Shown here in pieces: positions 22,802-34,767 of a stretch of 64,000 bases of DNA (within the stretch, counting starts at the first letter, position 1; each line of letters begins with the position of its first letter). Location of the stretch: positions 31,608,844-31,672,843 of the forward strand of contig NC_088787.1 of NCBI RefSeq assembly GCF_949628265.1, in the 5' to 3' direction. The position numbers and the translations under genes were made by a program. This stretch comes from Cloeon dipterum (Eukaryota; Arthropoda; Insecta; Ephemeroptera; Baetidae). Under the pieces are notes generated by a model. The model was not told the origin of the DNA, did not search any database, and saw only the letters and a list, made by a program, of their open reading frames with translations.

Positions 22802-24004
22802 TCACATAACACCGTGTTCCTGCGCATGGAGCTGCTGCTTCACCTGATTCAGCTCTCGCACTTTGTTTTCGATTTTTTCATCCAGCATCTCTCTCAGCCG
22901 CTGATGCAGGGCGATATTCTCGTTATCACCTGCAGCCTCCTGCTGCTTCCGCGTCGCGTACAGAGCGTCCAGTTCGTCCTGTAGGCTGGTGGCCTTCATT
23001 TGCAGGTCCCTGGCGCTTCTGCCCTCCTTGACGTCAGCAAAGTGCATGGAGGACTGCGTGGACTCGACGCCGTGCGACGACGTGGGGGACAGGCTGTCCT
23101 GCTTGTGGAACATGTCTTTGGAGAACTGCGTGACCAGGCCTCGGGAGGTGGAGGCGGCGTCCTGGCTGGGCACCAGGCTGTCCTCGCCTCCAGACATCAT
23201 CAGCCGGCTGCTCTCCTCGTCGTCCATGTTGAGCACGTCGATGCCCTTGGTGTCCTCCTCGTCCGAGTTGGAGTCGTCGTCCGCGTCCGAGTCGGACACG
23301 GGCTCGCCGAATATGTGCTCGGCCAGATTGGCGGCCTTGCTCGCCTTCTTGCCGCGCTTGCCCTCCTTGTCGTGGCGCGGAGGCGCCGAGTCCTCCACCT
23401 CGACGCCCGGCTCGGGTGGCCCGAGCAGCTGGTCCTCCGAGATGATCTCCCACTTGACGCTGACGGCGTCGTTGTCCACCCGCAGCAGCCGCTTCACCTC
23501 CTTTTCAATCTCCGGCGCCTCCACGTACTTTTTCTTCAGGGTCTTGCGGAAACGCCGCTTCCGCACGTTCTTCAGGGGCGGAGTGACGCCGTGCGGCCAC
23601 AAATACTTCTTGTCCACCTTGTTCGGGTCCTTTTTCTTCTTGGGCGCCTCCTCTTCCGGCGGAGGCGGCGGCTCCTCCTCCGTCGAGCAGATCAGCAGCT
23701 GGCAGATGTCGGCTATTTTGTAAAAGTTCTTGTTGTCGATCGTTTTCAGGGACTCGACGATGCTCGGAAGGTCGACCAGTTTGGCGTGCAGCAGCCAGTG
23801 GTCGAAACGCACCTCGCCGTACCGCATGTCTGGTTCCATTTTAATTCCCAGCCTGTCCTTCAGGTTGTTGCTGCCACTGCGGATGGCCTCCCGAAGAGCA
23901 TTCGCTGGTTCACTCGGCAGACGCATGATGCACTGGTTTTCAAGTTCCACTGGCCCTTCCACAGCAGCCGAAGCCACCTCTGCAGGGTCTCCCTTTTTAT
24001 TCAT
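22802..24004 (-). CDS. Taf7: TFIID subunit 7 (TAF7/TAFII55)
   Basis: A single coding exon of 400 residues. The N-terminal TAFII55 domain (about 15-190) is clear: ENQCIMRLP, then [48 protein letters not shown], and the downstream [19 protein letters not shown] box. The C-terminal half is acidic (runs of Asp, Ser and Glu around 245-275) and ends in a predicted coiled coil rich in Gln, Glu and Lys, as in animal TAF7. It is a nuclear subunit of the general factor TFIID and restrains TAF1 acetyltransferase activity during initiation. The ATG at 24004 lies 7 nt after a splice acceptor, so the 5' UTR is split. The gene is divergent from IQGAP. Confidence 0.95.
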   Translation of the reverse strand: MNKKGDPAEVASAAVEGPVELENQCIMRLPSEPANALREAIRSGSNNLKDRLGIKMEPDMRYGEVRFDHWLLHAKLVDLPSIVESLKTIDNKNFYKIADICQLLICSTEEEPPPPPEEEAPKKKKDPNKVDKKYLWPHGVTPPLKNVRKRRFRKTLKKKYVEAPEIEKEVKRLLRVDNDAVSVKWEIISEDQLLGPPEPGVEVEDSAPPRHDKEGKRGKKASKAANLAEHIFGEPVSDSDADDDSNSDEEDTKGIDVLNMDDEESSRLMMSGGEDSLVPSQDAASTSRGLVTQFSKDMFHKQDSLSPTSSHGVESTQSSMHFADVKEGRSARDLQMKATSLQDELDALYATRKQQEAAGDNENIALHQRLREMLDEKIENKVRELNQVKQQLHAQEHGVM

Positions 24005-24219
24005 TATGAGCTGCAATCAAATTTATAATGTGCAAAATTTGTATGTAAAGAAACCACAAAATTAGAATTAATTATAAAATATGGGAAAATTGAACATTTC
24101 GCAGCAATGATACAGTTTTACCACTCCTACTTTTATAATTGGATTCTCACAAAAGAACTGGCCGGCGAGATGTGTAAGCCGGCAGAAAATGTAACTTTGC
24201 AATAAAGAAAATGACTCAC

Positions 24220-24262
24220 TTTCTTGAAGCATCCAAGATTTTGACTCTTGTCTCGGAGTGAC
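24220..24262 (-). other. probable 5' untranslated exon of TAF7
   Basis: A strong AAA|GTGAGTC donor on the minus strand ends here, and an acceptor sits 7 nt before the TAF7 ATG. Splicing the two would create a short upstream ORF beginning at an ATG 12 nt before the donor and overlapping the TAF7 start. The 5' limit of the exon is unknown. Confidence 0.4.
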
Positions 24263-24798
24263 TCGGAGTTACAGGCCTCTGATCAAAGCTTCATTGGATC
24301 GAACCGAAAGTGTGTAGTGTACCGATATGAAAACAATAACAAATTATCAAACAAACATACCAACATTAGACAGTACATAAAATCATACCGGTGGAAACAC
24401 CATAATATTAGTTGTTTTATGATAAATAATCTATGTCATACATATTAATTAATTTGAAACCAAAAAAGCTTGAAAAAATGAATTGAAAGACTTTAAATTT
24501 CGTACAAAATAAAGTTTATAAGTTGACGTATGATTTGTTAGGTTGTCAGCACTTTCAGTGCCTCTCCCACTCCCTGCGCCTGCCTGCTAGTTTTGGTTGT
24601 GGTAGTGGTGGGAGTAGCAGAAAAAAGTCGTTTAAAGACGTTAAACGGCGCGCAGTCTCAGCCTGCGTGAAATTGACCTGTTCTTGTTGGAAATTCACAC
24701 ATTTTTCGACTTTGTTAACAGAGAAGCCCAATTTTTCATCGGCATATTTCATCCTTGCCATTCCAATTCGGTTGTCAATGTGAAAAAACACGTGAAAA
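24263..24798. promoter_or_regulatory. head-to-head promoter region of TAF7 and IQGAP
   Basis: About 0.5 kb separates the TAF7 leader from the IQGAP start codon. Open frames run on both strands between 24520 and 24800 but match no known family. They are taken as leader and promoter sequence. No TATA box stands out. Confidence 0.4.
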
Positions 24799-27700
24799 AT
24801 GCCGGGAATTGTCGAGGCAAACGTCGATGATGCGTCAAGTGAGTATGATACAAGAAAAAATGCCAATAGATATGACATGTATCATAATAAGAACTCTAAA
24901 ATTCTCATCGTAACTAACGTCATAGGCAAAGATTCCTTGAATATTTCTGCATATTTGTCCATTCTTTGAGTTTTTATAGAGAACGCATTACACTCAGAAT
25001 ACACGAGGCCATAAGAGGAATTGATTGGAGTTGTTTTATTAACCCTATCTACAATCCAACATGAGTTTTATAGGACATGTAAAGGTGTGCCGCATCATTT
25101 TTGATAGCAGGTCGAAATATTTTTCAGGCGTTGTGCGGCCGAACATAGACAAATATGAAAGTATGGATGAGGTGCGGCTGAGAGACATTGCCTACCAGTA
25201 TCTTTGCCATCTGGAAGAATCCAAGAAGTAGGTGCCCCGCTTTAATCAAATTTTACACCCTACTAATTAATTATATTTCAGGTGGCTTGAGTCTGTTTTG
25301 CAAATATCCCTCCCACCATCAACAGAACTCGAAGAAAATCTGCGAAATGGTGTTGTGTTGGCGAAACTTGGCCATCTGATAGCTCCAGAGGTTGTGTCCT
25401 TCAACAAAATTTACGATTCAGACCAATCTCGCTATGAGAGATTCGGCCTGCAGTTCCGTCACACGGACAACATCAACAAATGGATCGCCTCCCTAACAGC
25501 GGTTAAGTTGCCGAAAACGTTTTTCCCTGAAACAACAGATGTGTATGACAAGAAAAATATGCCGAGGGTAATTTATTGCATCCATGCTCTTTCGACTCAC
25601 CTCTTCCGCCTTGGAAAAACTCCAGCTATGAGCGATATGTATGGAAAAGTTGTGTTCACTGGTAATTACTTCAAATGATCTTATCAACACAATTTGATTT
25701 GTAATTTGATTATTTGTAGATGATGAAATCAACCTGATGAAGCAGGAACTCATCAAGGTTGGAGTTCAAATGCCTCTCTTCCAAAAAATTGGTGGCCTCC
25801 TTTCAAATGAAATTCCAGTCGATAAAGTGGCGTTGCATGCAGCAATTATCGCCATTAATGAAGCCCTCGACAAAGAAGTGCGTCTCCTGCCTTTTAGCAA
25901 TGTAATATTGACTCGAGAAAATTTCCTTTCAGTGCCCTGAAGCAGTCCTGACGGCACTGAAACTCCCCGCAGCCAGACTGAATTCCATCGAGGACAATAA
26001 CATCATCAGGTATTGGCATACCATGTCCAGTGCTAAGCAAGCTAAAATCGAAGCAGCGCACAACAAGGTATGTTTTACTTGCAGGCGTTTGAATCTCTCT
26101 TTGTGATTGACATTTTGTTGTTTTCATTACAGTCGCTGAGCGACAGCTACACCGCTGATGCCTACGATGAGCTCCTCACGCAGGCTGAGATCCAGGGTTT
26201 CATCAATACTCAAAATGGTACTTTTTTGTCACTATTACATTTCCCAAAATGTTCAATCCATATATTTTCCACCTATGGACTGCAACAATTCTCCAGGAAA
26301 ATCTATTTAAAAATCCAGTTGCCTATTTCTAAAGTTTGCTGGTTTTATAAAGGTTAAAGGATTGATTTTTCAGAAAATAATGTTATATCAAGCTTTTTTA
26401 TAGCTTTAGTCTTGATTGAAGTAGATCTAAAAAATTTTTCTCAAACTTATGTTACATTAGTCGCCAAACAAGTTACCCTGGTCAAAGGGGAAAGTAAAAA
26501 AAGTCTGGTCAAAATTTGTCAAAAACATCTGGCATAGTAACCATAATATAGCTGAAATGTGACCCACACACGTGGCATCAACATATAAAAAATTTGGGAA
26601 GATACTGTCTCTCTTTTTTTGAGAGGATCTAATCCAAAAAACGTGATTTTTTTGCACCCTGAAAATATATAATTTTTATTTAAGAAATCAGGCATTTTTT
26701 TGAAGATTTCATAGGGATTTTTTCCCAAATGTGATTGAAAATAATTATAGTTTCGACCTTTTGAGGTTATGGTTGGGGGCTGAGACCCAACCCCTGCCCC
26801 TAGGGGTGGACTTTTCGAGTTGTACTACAAAAAATGTCACGTTGGCTCGAATTAAATCTAACCGCAAAATTGTTCACTCCGAAAAATGCATGAATTTAAA
26901 ACTTGCTAGTCTACGTTCAAATTCTTATGCAAGGTGAATTCGGAATTTGCCAACGGCATCTCAGGAGCGTGAGGAACGGTGGCATCATCTCAAAGTTTCC
27001 TTTGTTTCCGCGTCTATGGGCAAATTGCTGTGTCACCAATACAGAGTCAAATTAACTCAGTCAGAACTGAGCGTTATTGATGTTGTTTCATTTGTGTATG
27101 ACCACAAGAAACTCAATTCTGGACTTAGTTTGACGAATCTCACTCCCTTTAGTCGCAATACCAATGGCAAAAACCACCCATTTATATTGTGGGATCACCC
27201 CCAGTGAAAAATTAATTTTAAAATCTTCACGTTTTTTCAACAATTTGTTTTAACTAAAAATCGCAATTATATTGTGGTTTTGCTATTTTTTTTTTGGTTT
27301 AAATAATTAAAATCCGTAGCATTATCATGCGATAACCTCTTTTAATTTTGCTTTTAGTTGCTGTGGCATGGATTGCCGTGATGAAAGCAGTTGAGGAGAA
27401 AGACGAAGCGGCGCTTTTTGCAGCTCTGCGGGCAGACCCTCTATCGCTGAAAGTAATATTCATTATTTTCCATTTTAATTTAACTGAATTCCCTTTGGAA
27501 AGGCTGTGGAAGAAAACTGCGTCAGCAGTTACATGGAGGAGCTGCGGCAGCAGGTGGAGAACAACAGCATTCAAGAGCTGCCGCCAGACGTCCTCCGCTC
27601 TCGCCAGGTTTTGCAGAACGTGATCACGGCTGGCAACAACATAGCACTGCAAGAGGCTATCAGTGAGTGTCTTTTTCAATTTGGGCTTAAAGCATACTTT

Positions 27701-30700
27701 ATCGAGTGGCTTTTGAACAGGCTTGTCCGGCATGTGGCGGATCAACAAGGCGTTGAGAGTAGGCAGCCACGCAGACACTCTAAGGGAGTTGCAGAATCCG
27801 GAGCTTGCCATGAGAAATGTTTTACCTGAAGCGGCTTGTCTCTATCACGAAGAAATGAAAAATGATCGAAGTGACTTAAACCGCGATTTAACCATGAAAG
27901 AAATCCAAGGCTGTGTTGATCTGCTTAGCAAAATTGCTCAAGTCACGCTCGCTGTGGACAAGAACAATACTACCGAAATGTGGAATGCCTTGAAGGACCT
28001 TGGAGACATTTTTAGTGTAGATGACTCACACATTTTATTAATTATGGCACTAATATTTTTGCACTTGCAGCTGGATGAATATTTTATCGACGAATATTGG
28101 AACAAACTTTATGAACTAAGGCAGAAGAAATTGATGGAGAGAGCCAGTTGTCCTATTTTGACATTTTTCGACATAGACGACTGCGTCAACAAGGTTCATC
28201 AAAAGATTGACATGCAAAATCAATGTAAGACTCGTTTTTCATGTGCACGGACGGGGCTGCGTGTTGTATTTTGGTTTTTTGCCCCTTGAAATACGTGATC
28301 TTGAAGGCTATTTTTTCAGATTTGGCAAGAGATTCAATTATTCTTTGATATCTGCGGTAAAGTTTTATACTCAAGAAATGTTTCTTGTTCTTTATTTTAG
28401 TTGTATAGATTTCAGAACAAAAATTCCGGCAGTAAATGTTAAATTTTCTACAATTATTTCAATAAGCCTATAACCATGGAAAAACAAAAAACAAAATTTT
28501 TCTCAAAGTTTGCGTTTTATTGAAAAGCCGCACCTTTTCTAGATTTAATCAAAATCTTTCGCCATCAAGGGATAGTTTTGTTTCGCTTGAAATTACATTG
28601 AATTGATGAGCAAGGCCATTTTCAAATTTTTAGTGGTGGCTGCCTTGCAAAAGCTGAACCGCGCCGTGAGAAAGACCAACCAGCATGAGGTTTACGGCGC
28701 CCTGAAACTTCTCAGCTCTGAAATTGGCATCCCAGCTGAAGAAAAGAACTCAAGGCTCTATTTGCGAATATTGCAAGCAGCCTCGGAGGAGGAAAACAGA
28801 GAAACGTCGGAACTGTGGCTGTCAGACGCTTCCATGGCAATGAAGACAGCCGCCTCGGAGTCGAAGGAAGCTGAATTCGGTATTACTAACTTTCTTTTTT
28901 CATTATTTGATTTTGATTCAAAATTGTGAGTACAGCCTGCGTCTCGCTGATAAAAATCCACCTGGCCATGAAAGAGCGCGACGAAAAAGGCCTGATCAGT
29001 GCACTCCAGAGTGCCCCTTTCCGTCAAAACCTGAAAATCTTTGCCGAGTACTCAAAGGAATACATGACGTTCTTTATCAACTGTTACAAACAGAAGGTAC
29101 ACGTTGTATTTGACAGGGTAAAATTAGTGTTGTTTTGATTCATGAACTCATTATTTAGGTGGCTAAAAAGTACACCAGTCCATGCGTTGTGTACGTCACC
29201 AGAAAGAACCACAAGGCCTACATCAACTTGACGAGCAATCGCTTCGACTGGAATCCACCAGAAAGTTTGGAGAATTCTCCGTATTTGTCGCCAAAAGAAA
29301 TTGGGGTGAAACACAAATTTAATTTCAAATTGACTGACAAATTTCCATGCTGCATATTAGAAACTGGTCGAAATGCTGAACAACGAATTGTCTGCACCAT
29401 CAGATTACGAGTCCGAAAAGTCGATCAGCCCAGACCTTTTCCAAGCGCACCTTACTAAGAGTATAGTGCAGATTCAGGTAAGGCACAAGAGTTAAAGGTT
29501 GCTCTGAAGTTAAAAGTGATGCTTTTTGCAGAGGTGGTGGCGTGCAGTTTTGGGAAAGCGATTTTTGCAACAACGAATCGCAGCCAAGCGTAGAAAACCT
29601 GTGGAGCCTGACTTGACCTTCTACAAAAGACATGTATTTCATATCTTTTTCAAATTTTTTGCTTGTTATAAATCCATTTTTCTGTCCTCAAGGAGAGGAA
29701 AATTGTGCTCATCCAGTCTGCCTGGCGCGGGCACCAGACAAGGAAGATGTTCCTGCAGCTTGTGCACAAGCCAAATCCCTCATTGAGCATCGTGCGTCGT
29801 TTCGTCTCTGTCCTCGCACCAAATGACAAGGAGTTCCACAAGGAAAATGAGATCCAGGTTTGTTGCTATCCAATTTGTGTATATTTTCATTAAAATATGT
29901 TTCTATTTCAGCTGCTCAAAGCTAAGATCGCCAAGGCTGTCAGACACAACCAAACCCTTTCCCACCAGCTTGAGGACATGGATGTCAAGATTGGTCTGCT
30001 TGTCCAAAACAGAATCTCGCTGCATGTAAGTAGTTTTTTTTAAATGAACAGTTATTTTCAAAAGGCCAAAATCTTCATTTTGCTTCAAAAACATTAAAAT
30101 GTATTTTTTTAAATAGTTGAAACGATTTTTTGGGCTCGTGGAATTGAATCGATTGTTTTGAAAGTAAAAATTAAATTTTTGAAAGGATGTGCAAGCGCAT
30201 CATTCTCAAATGAACGATTTGGCTGGCGGTCCGAGGGCGACCCTGTCGGAGCAAAACTCGGCGGGAGGCAGCAGCAACACCCTGTGCGGCAAAGGACTCA
30301 AGTCCCTGACCAAGGAGGGTCGCCACCTTCTGGAGGGCTACCAGAATCTCTTCTATCTGCTGCAGACCAGACCACACTACCTGTCCAAACTGCTCTTTTG
30401 TTTGCCGCACAGCAAGTCGATGCATTTCTTGCAAGACGTGATTTTCTCCCTTTTCAACTTTGGTTCGAGCAAGAGAGACGAGTACCTGCTGCTAAAATTG
30501 CTGAAGACTGCTCTCGAGGAGGAAATAAGGTACTCAATGAGCAAGATTTAAATCAGGAAGGAATTTTTTTAGCAAAACAATGGTAGATCGCAAAAAACAT
30601 TGACGATAACCAGTTAATTTTTCGAGAAATTTGCCAAAACTTTATTATTACTGCAGACTGTAGAGATCATTACTCAAAACTCAGCTGCTAATTGTCCTGA

Positions 30701-33700
30701 ATTAATTAAAATTACAGGTGCAAGTTCAAGGAGCCCATCGACATTCTGAAAGTGTATCCCCAAGTGCTGAAGATTGCAGTCAACTTCTCCAGGCAGCACT
30801 CAGGGCAAAACGCTCTCAGGGAGATTCTAGGGTGTCTTGTGCAGAGAGTGGTTTCTGACAAAAATACAATTTTCGAGACAAATCCTATCGAAATATACAA
30901 CAACTGGATCAACAAAATGGAAATGACCACTGGCACAGCCAGGTAATTTTTCTTTCCGCTCTTCAAATTGCATATATAACTTTTTACTTTGAAGTGAGAT
31001 GCCCCGCAATGTTACCGCTGCTGAGGCCTTGTCTCACGAAGAGGTGCGAAGCCGCCTTCAGAAAGGAATAAGTTGCCTTCAAGAGATGGTTGGCCTCTTC
31101 CTCGAGCGCATTTGCTCCTCTCGCGAGCAGCTGCCCTACAGTCTTCTACACACCGCCCGCACCCTGCACAACACCCTGGCTGAGCGGTTCCCTGGTTTTC
31201 CTGAAAAAGACCTTCTAAAGGTCAGTTTCTGGTTGCATAGAAATATTAGAAATCCGTCTAATTTACGCTCGGAAAAGCACTCCCAGGGAGATTGGAGCTT
31301 CATGAAAAGCTCAAAAATCTGAACAGAAAGATTAAATTGCTCAAAATTATTTTTTAATGGTTATCAGTTATGGTTTAATTATTTTTAAAGAAGTATTAAT
31401 TTTATATCCTGGCTTTAAAGCGGGCGTATCCAAAGCTTTCCCTGTTCAAGACTTTTAAGTTGCTAAACAGCAACTTGAATTAACTTTGAAATATTAATTT
31501 CATTATTTATTGCAAAGTTTTTATTGGCTGTAGCTTGTGCAAAAGTTCTGAATTGTTCAATACCTTTGCCACCCCCATTTTCAATCAGAAATGATGGTAT
31601 TCAATAAGTGATTTATTGTTCCATTTCTTTGCCTTAAATTTTTTCATACCATGCAAATGAACAATCCACATCTTTAATCCCCTTAAAACTACCCTGATCT
31701 TGTTTTCTTTATTCCGACGTGATTTTAGCCTTTTTTGGAACCATTTGGCGCATCAACCCCAAAACCACCCTTTAAGCATATTCTGGACGTTATTTGCAAT
31801 GTCGATTGTTACATTACTTTTAATTTAAAGGAAGTAACGGAAATTTTTTGTAATTTGATAACAAATTTGCATCAGGTGATTGGAAATGTTGTGTACTACC
31901 ACTTCATCAACGCCGCAATCGTTGCTCCCGACGCGTACGACGTGGTGACTTTGCCGGCAGACAAGACCCTCACTTCGGATCAGAGGAGCAATCTGGCCAG
32001 CATCGCCAAGATTCTTCAGTATGCTGCTTCCAAGAAAGGCGTAAGCTAATTAAAAAACGTCAAATAACAAAATAATAAAAAATCATCTTAGTTTGGCGAC
32101 GAGTCGTCCCACCTGAAGGTCCTCAATCCCTTCATCATTCAATGCCACGAGAAGTTTAAACGCTTCCTTACTTTGTGCTGCCAAGTGGAAGACTTGGAGG
32201 AGCATTTTGGCGTGCACGCGTACTCCGAAGCGACCATGATTGTCAAGCCCACCATCCTGATCTCGCTGCAGGAGCTGTGGGATACCCACCAGCTAGTGCT
32301 GCAGTACGAGGACGACATCGCGCCCAAACACTCTGACCCGCTGCACACCATCCTCGAAGGTCTAGGCCCGTTGACTGCGGTCAGAAAATTACTAGGAGGC
32401 AATGATTAACTGAAACAAAATGCGATTGATTGTTTAATAACGAGTTGGTTCAGGCACCTCCACAGATTCACTGCTGCCAAAGGGAGACATCAACCTAACG
32501 CTGTCCAACAGCAAACTGGAAATTCTCACGGATCAATTTTCAATGGACAAGGGTGACACAAACCAAAGCCAGCTGTTCATCATGTAAATATCAAATTATT
32601 TATCTGGGAAAGGATGAAATTTTAGCATTAAATCAATTTGGAATTTTCGCCACCAAAATTTTTTTACAATTTCAAGTATCTTTGAGACCTAGTGAAATTT
32701 TTGGATTTTTAAAATGTTATTAAAAGTTTCCCATGGCATTTATGAACATGCATGAAAATATCAGACTGGTGTTCTTTATCGCTCTCGAGAAATTGCTCTC
32801 CAGAACTAAAAAAAATTATTTTTCATTTTTGCAAATGATGTGATCCCCAAATATTGAGTTCATGCCATCAGAATTGCGTAAAAACTATATCCCACCTCAA
32901 GATTCATCTCTACCTCCCCTTTTAAATTTAAAATAATATGTTTAAAATTATTTATACCTCTAACGCTTAATAATATCAATTAAATTGAATTTAAACAGTG
33001 CTAAGGAACTGCTGGTGGCACTGTTGCCGTTCTTGTCGGGTGCCAACCTCAGCGAGGCTCTCAACGCCGAGGAGCTGCCTGGACAAAATGAACAGTTCCT
33101 GGATCAACAGAAGTCTTCAACCTCACAGCAGAACTCGAGCAACAATTCCCAGTGAGTCACGTTGTTAATTTATATAAATACCATGAAGTATGAATAAAAA
33201 TGGTACCTAGCCTGCACCTGAGCAAAAGGCGCTTGCAACTTTGGCTCGGGAAGCTGGAGCAGCAGGGCTTGGTCTCGTCAAAAAATCATTTCCAAGATAT
33301 GCTGACTGCCGTGGCCAAGGACATCGTCAACAGGGGCCAGTACTGCCAAGCCAGGCGCAAGGTGTGTTTATTCCGAGTAAAACTTGCGCGCCTTTTGTGA
33401 TAATTCGCTTAAATTTTTCAGGAGCTGTCACTCTTGAAGACCGCCATTCAGAGCCTCGAAGAAAAAACGCTTTGGTACCAGAAGCAAGTGGAATTCTACA
33501 ACAAGTACATCGAAACGTGCCTCGCGAGCATGGACAGCGGCAAAAGGTAAAAAGAACCGTGGCGTTTTTTGGCATTGCAATTTTGTTACAAATGATTGCA
33601 GGAGGGTACACCAACTTCGGCTCTCGGGACAGCACCCTGGCAAGGCCAAGACGCAGAAGGTGCTCAAGTACACCGCGGCCCAGCTGCATGCCAAGGGAGT

Positions 33701-34054
33701 GCTGCAGCAGATGCAGGGCCTCACTCAAAGCCAGTTCAAGAGCGTGCAGTTCGAAATCAGCGCCACAGAATCGGTCGGCGTGTTCCACATCAAGGGCTGC
33801 TTCATGGGCATTCCCATGGACAGCGTCGAAATCGACATTCAGGTATGCACGTCATATTTATTTTTCCCCAAAATTGGTTTTATACCTGTCATAAAACAAA
33901 TTTCTAATTGAAAATTTGGTACCCTGTTGCTTTTCAGGACCTGCTGCAGCTGCAGTACGAAGGGCGTGCCATCATGGACATGTTCGGCAAAGCCAAGGTC
34001 AACGTTAATCTGCTGCTCTATTTGTTGAACAAGAAGTTTTATGGCAAATACTGA
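24799..34054 (+). CDS. IQGAP: Ras GTPase-activating-like protein IQGAP
   Basis: Twenty-eight coding exons: 24799-24838, 25128-25227, 25282-25661, 25720-25877, 25933-26067, 26133-26217, 27358-27452, 27503-27662, 27721-28016, 28071-28224, 28634-28879, 28936-29096, 29159-29305, 29361-29477, 29532-29633, 29693-29857, 29912-30025, 30186-30529, 30718-30942, 30995-31220, 31876-32040, 32092-32398, 32454-32583, 32999-33151, 33211-33361, 33422-33546, 33602-33842, 33938-34054. They give 1612 residues (human IQGAP1: 1657). Order: calponin-homology domain (about 33-165), internal repeats, a relic WW segment (FDWNPP, about 700), two IQ motifs (about 756-812), GAP-related domain (about 930-1310) and RasGAP C-terminal domain (about 1410-1600). 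It should scaffold actin, calmodulin and Rac/Cdc42 at the cortex. The GAP signature reads FINAAIVAPD, lacking the usual proline. Intron 22 uses a GC donor. Confidence 0.96.
26218..27357. other. long intron 6 of IQGAP
   Basis: About 1.1 kb of AT-rich intron. Short open frames (for example 26731-26937 and 26947-27207) have no recognisable domain. No repeat arm matching the other families was found. Confidence 0.45.
31221..31875. other. intron 20 of IQGAP
   Basis: About 655 bp. Its first 80 bp or so resemble the sequence after the broken IQGAP copy at 37820-37912. Otherwise nothing was recognised. Confidence 0.4.
32584..32998. repeat. IQGAP intron 23 with a diverged family A arm
   Basis: Sequence at about 32850-32930 (CCAAATATTGAGTTCATGCC.. 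to CTACCTCCCC) matches the forward arm of repeat family A. A loosely complementary partner may precede it. No coding sequence is seen. Confidence 0.45.
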
Positions 34055-34219
34055 ATGCCTGGTGGGTAGCTTGCTTACAATTAGCTGTCTTTACATTTTA
34101 ATTTAGCGAGAGTTCATTTAGTCAAGACTTTTCTTTCACTTACTTCAAATTGGCCCTGTTGTGATCCTAACTTTCCTATCTACTTTTGTTTCGTTAAAGG
34201 TTATATATGTCATCATGTG

Positions 34220-34225
34220 AATAAA
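34220..34225 (+). promoter_or_regulatory. polyadenylation signal of IQGAP
   Basis: AATAAA lies 166 nt past the IQGAP stop codon, followed by an AT-rich stretch. Confidence 0.6.
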
Positions 34226-34615
34226 AGTAAAAAATATTTATAATAACTCTTAAATGCTTTTCATTTAATTAGTCGACCCTGATTTTTTTGTTTCCATTCT
34301 AGAATTCATTTAATTTTTATTCATTCTTTTTATTCACTCCTCAAATGGCTGTGGGAATAAGAAAACTGTTGAAAAAAAAATTTACACGCGAAAGAAAGAA
34401 AACTTTAATTGAAAAACGAGAAAGCGTATAAGATGATAAACGTTGCACGCATACTCTAAAAATAACCCAATTGACGTAATTTACTATTGTTTGATGAAGT
34501 TATTGTTTTAACTTTTTCAAACATATTTTAATTCAATTAGAATAATGTTTTTAATACGATTGAATATTGAACTGAATTTGTATTTAATTGTATAATATCA
34601 TAATTATTTAATGGT

Positions 34616-34767
34616 ATAATTCGTCCTGGTCCCGGCCAATTTGCGTAACTTTCAACAACCAAACGCGAATTTCCTTGTTGCAAGAAAAGGTCAACAAACA
34701 ATTCGACAATGAAAATTTGGGTGTTTGTTGAACGTTGCGCAATTTTGCCGGGACCAGGACGAATTAT
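34616..34767. mobile_element. short palindromic MITE-like element
   Basis: A 152-bp element with inverted ends ATAATTCGTCCTGGTCCCGGC and its near-exact complement, and an inner pair around TTGCGTAACTTTCAACAA and TTGTTGAACGTTGCGCAA. It has no coding capacity. It sits in the spacer after IQGAP. Confidence 0.6.

Noticed and set aside
23000-24028. 342-codon plus-strand open frame
   Set aside because: It lies antisense to TAF7, which has a full recognisable domain. The frame is a shadow of GC-rich coding sequence and has no domain of its own.
24523-24878. overlapping open frames on both strands above the IQGAP start
   Set aside because: They look moderately protein-like but match no family I recognise and sit where leader and promoter sequence is expected. 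Not called as a gene without transcript evidence.
27299-27811. 170-codon minus-strand frame over IQGAP exons 7-9
   Set aside because: It is antisense to conserved IQGAP coding sequence and crosses its introns, with no domain.
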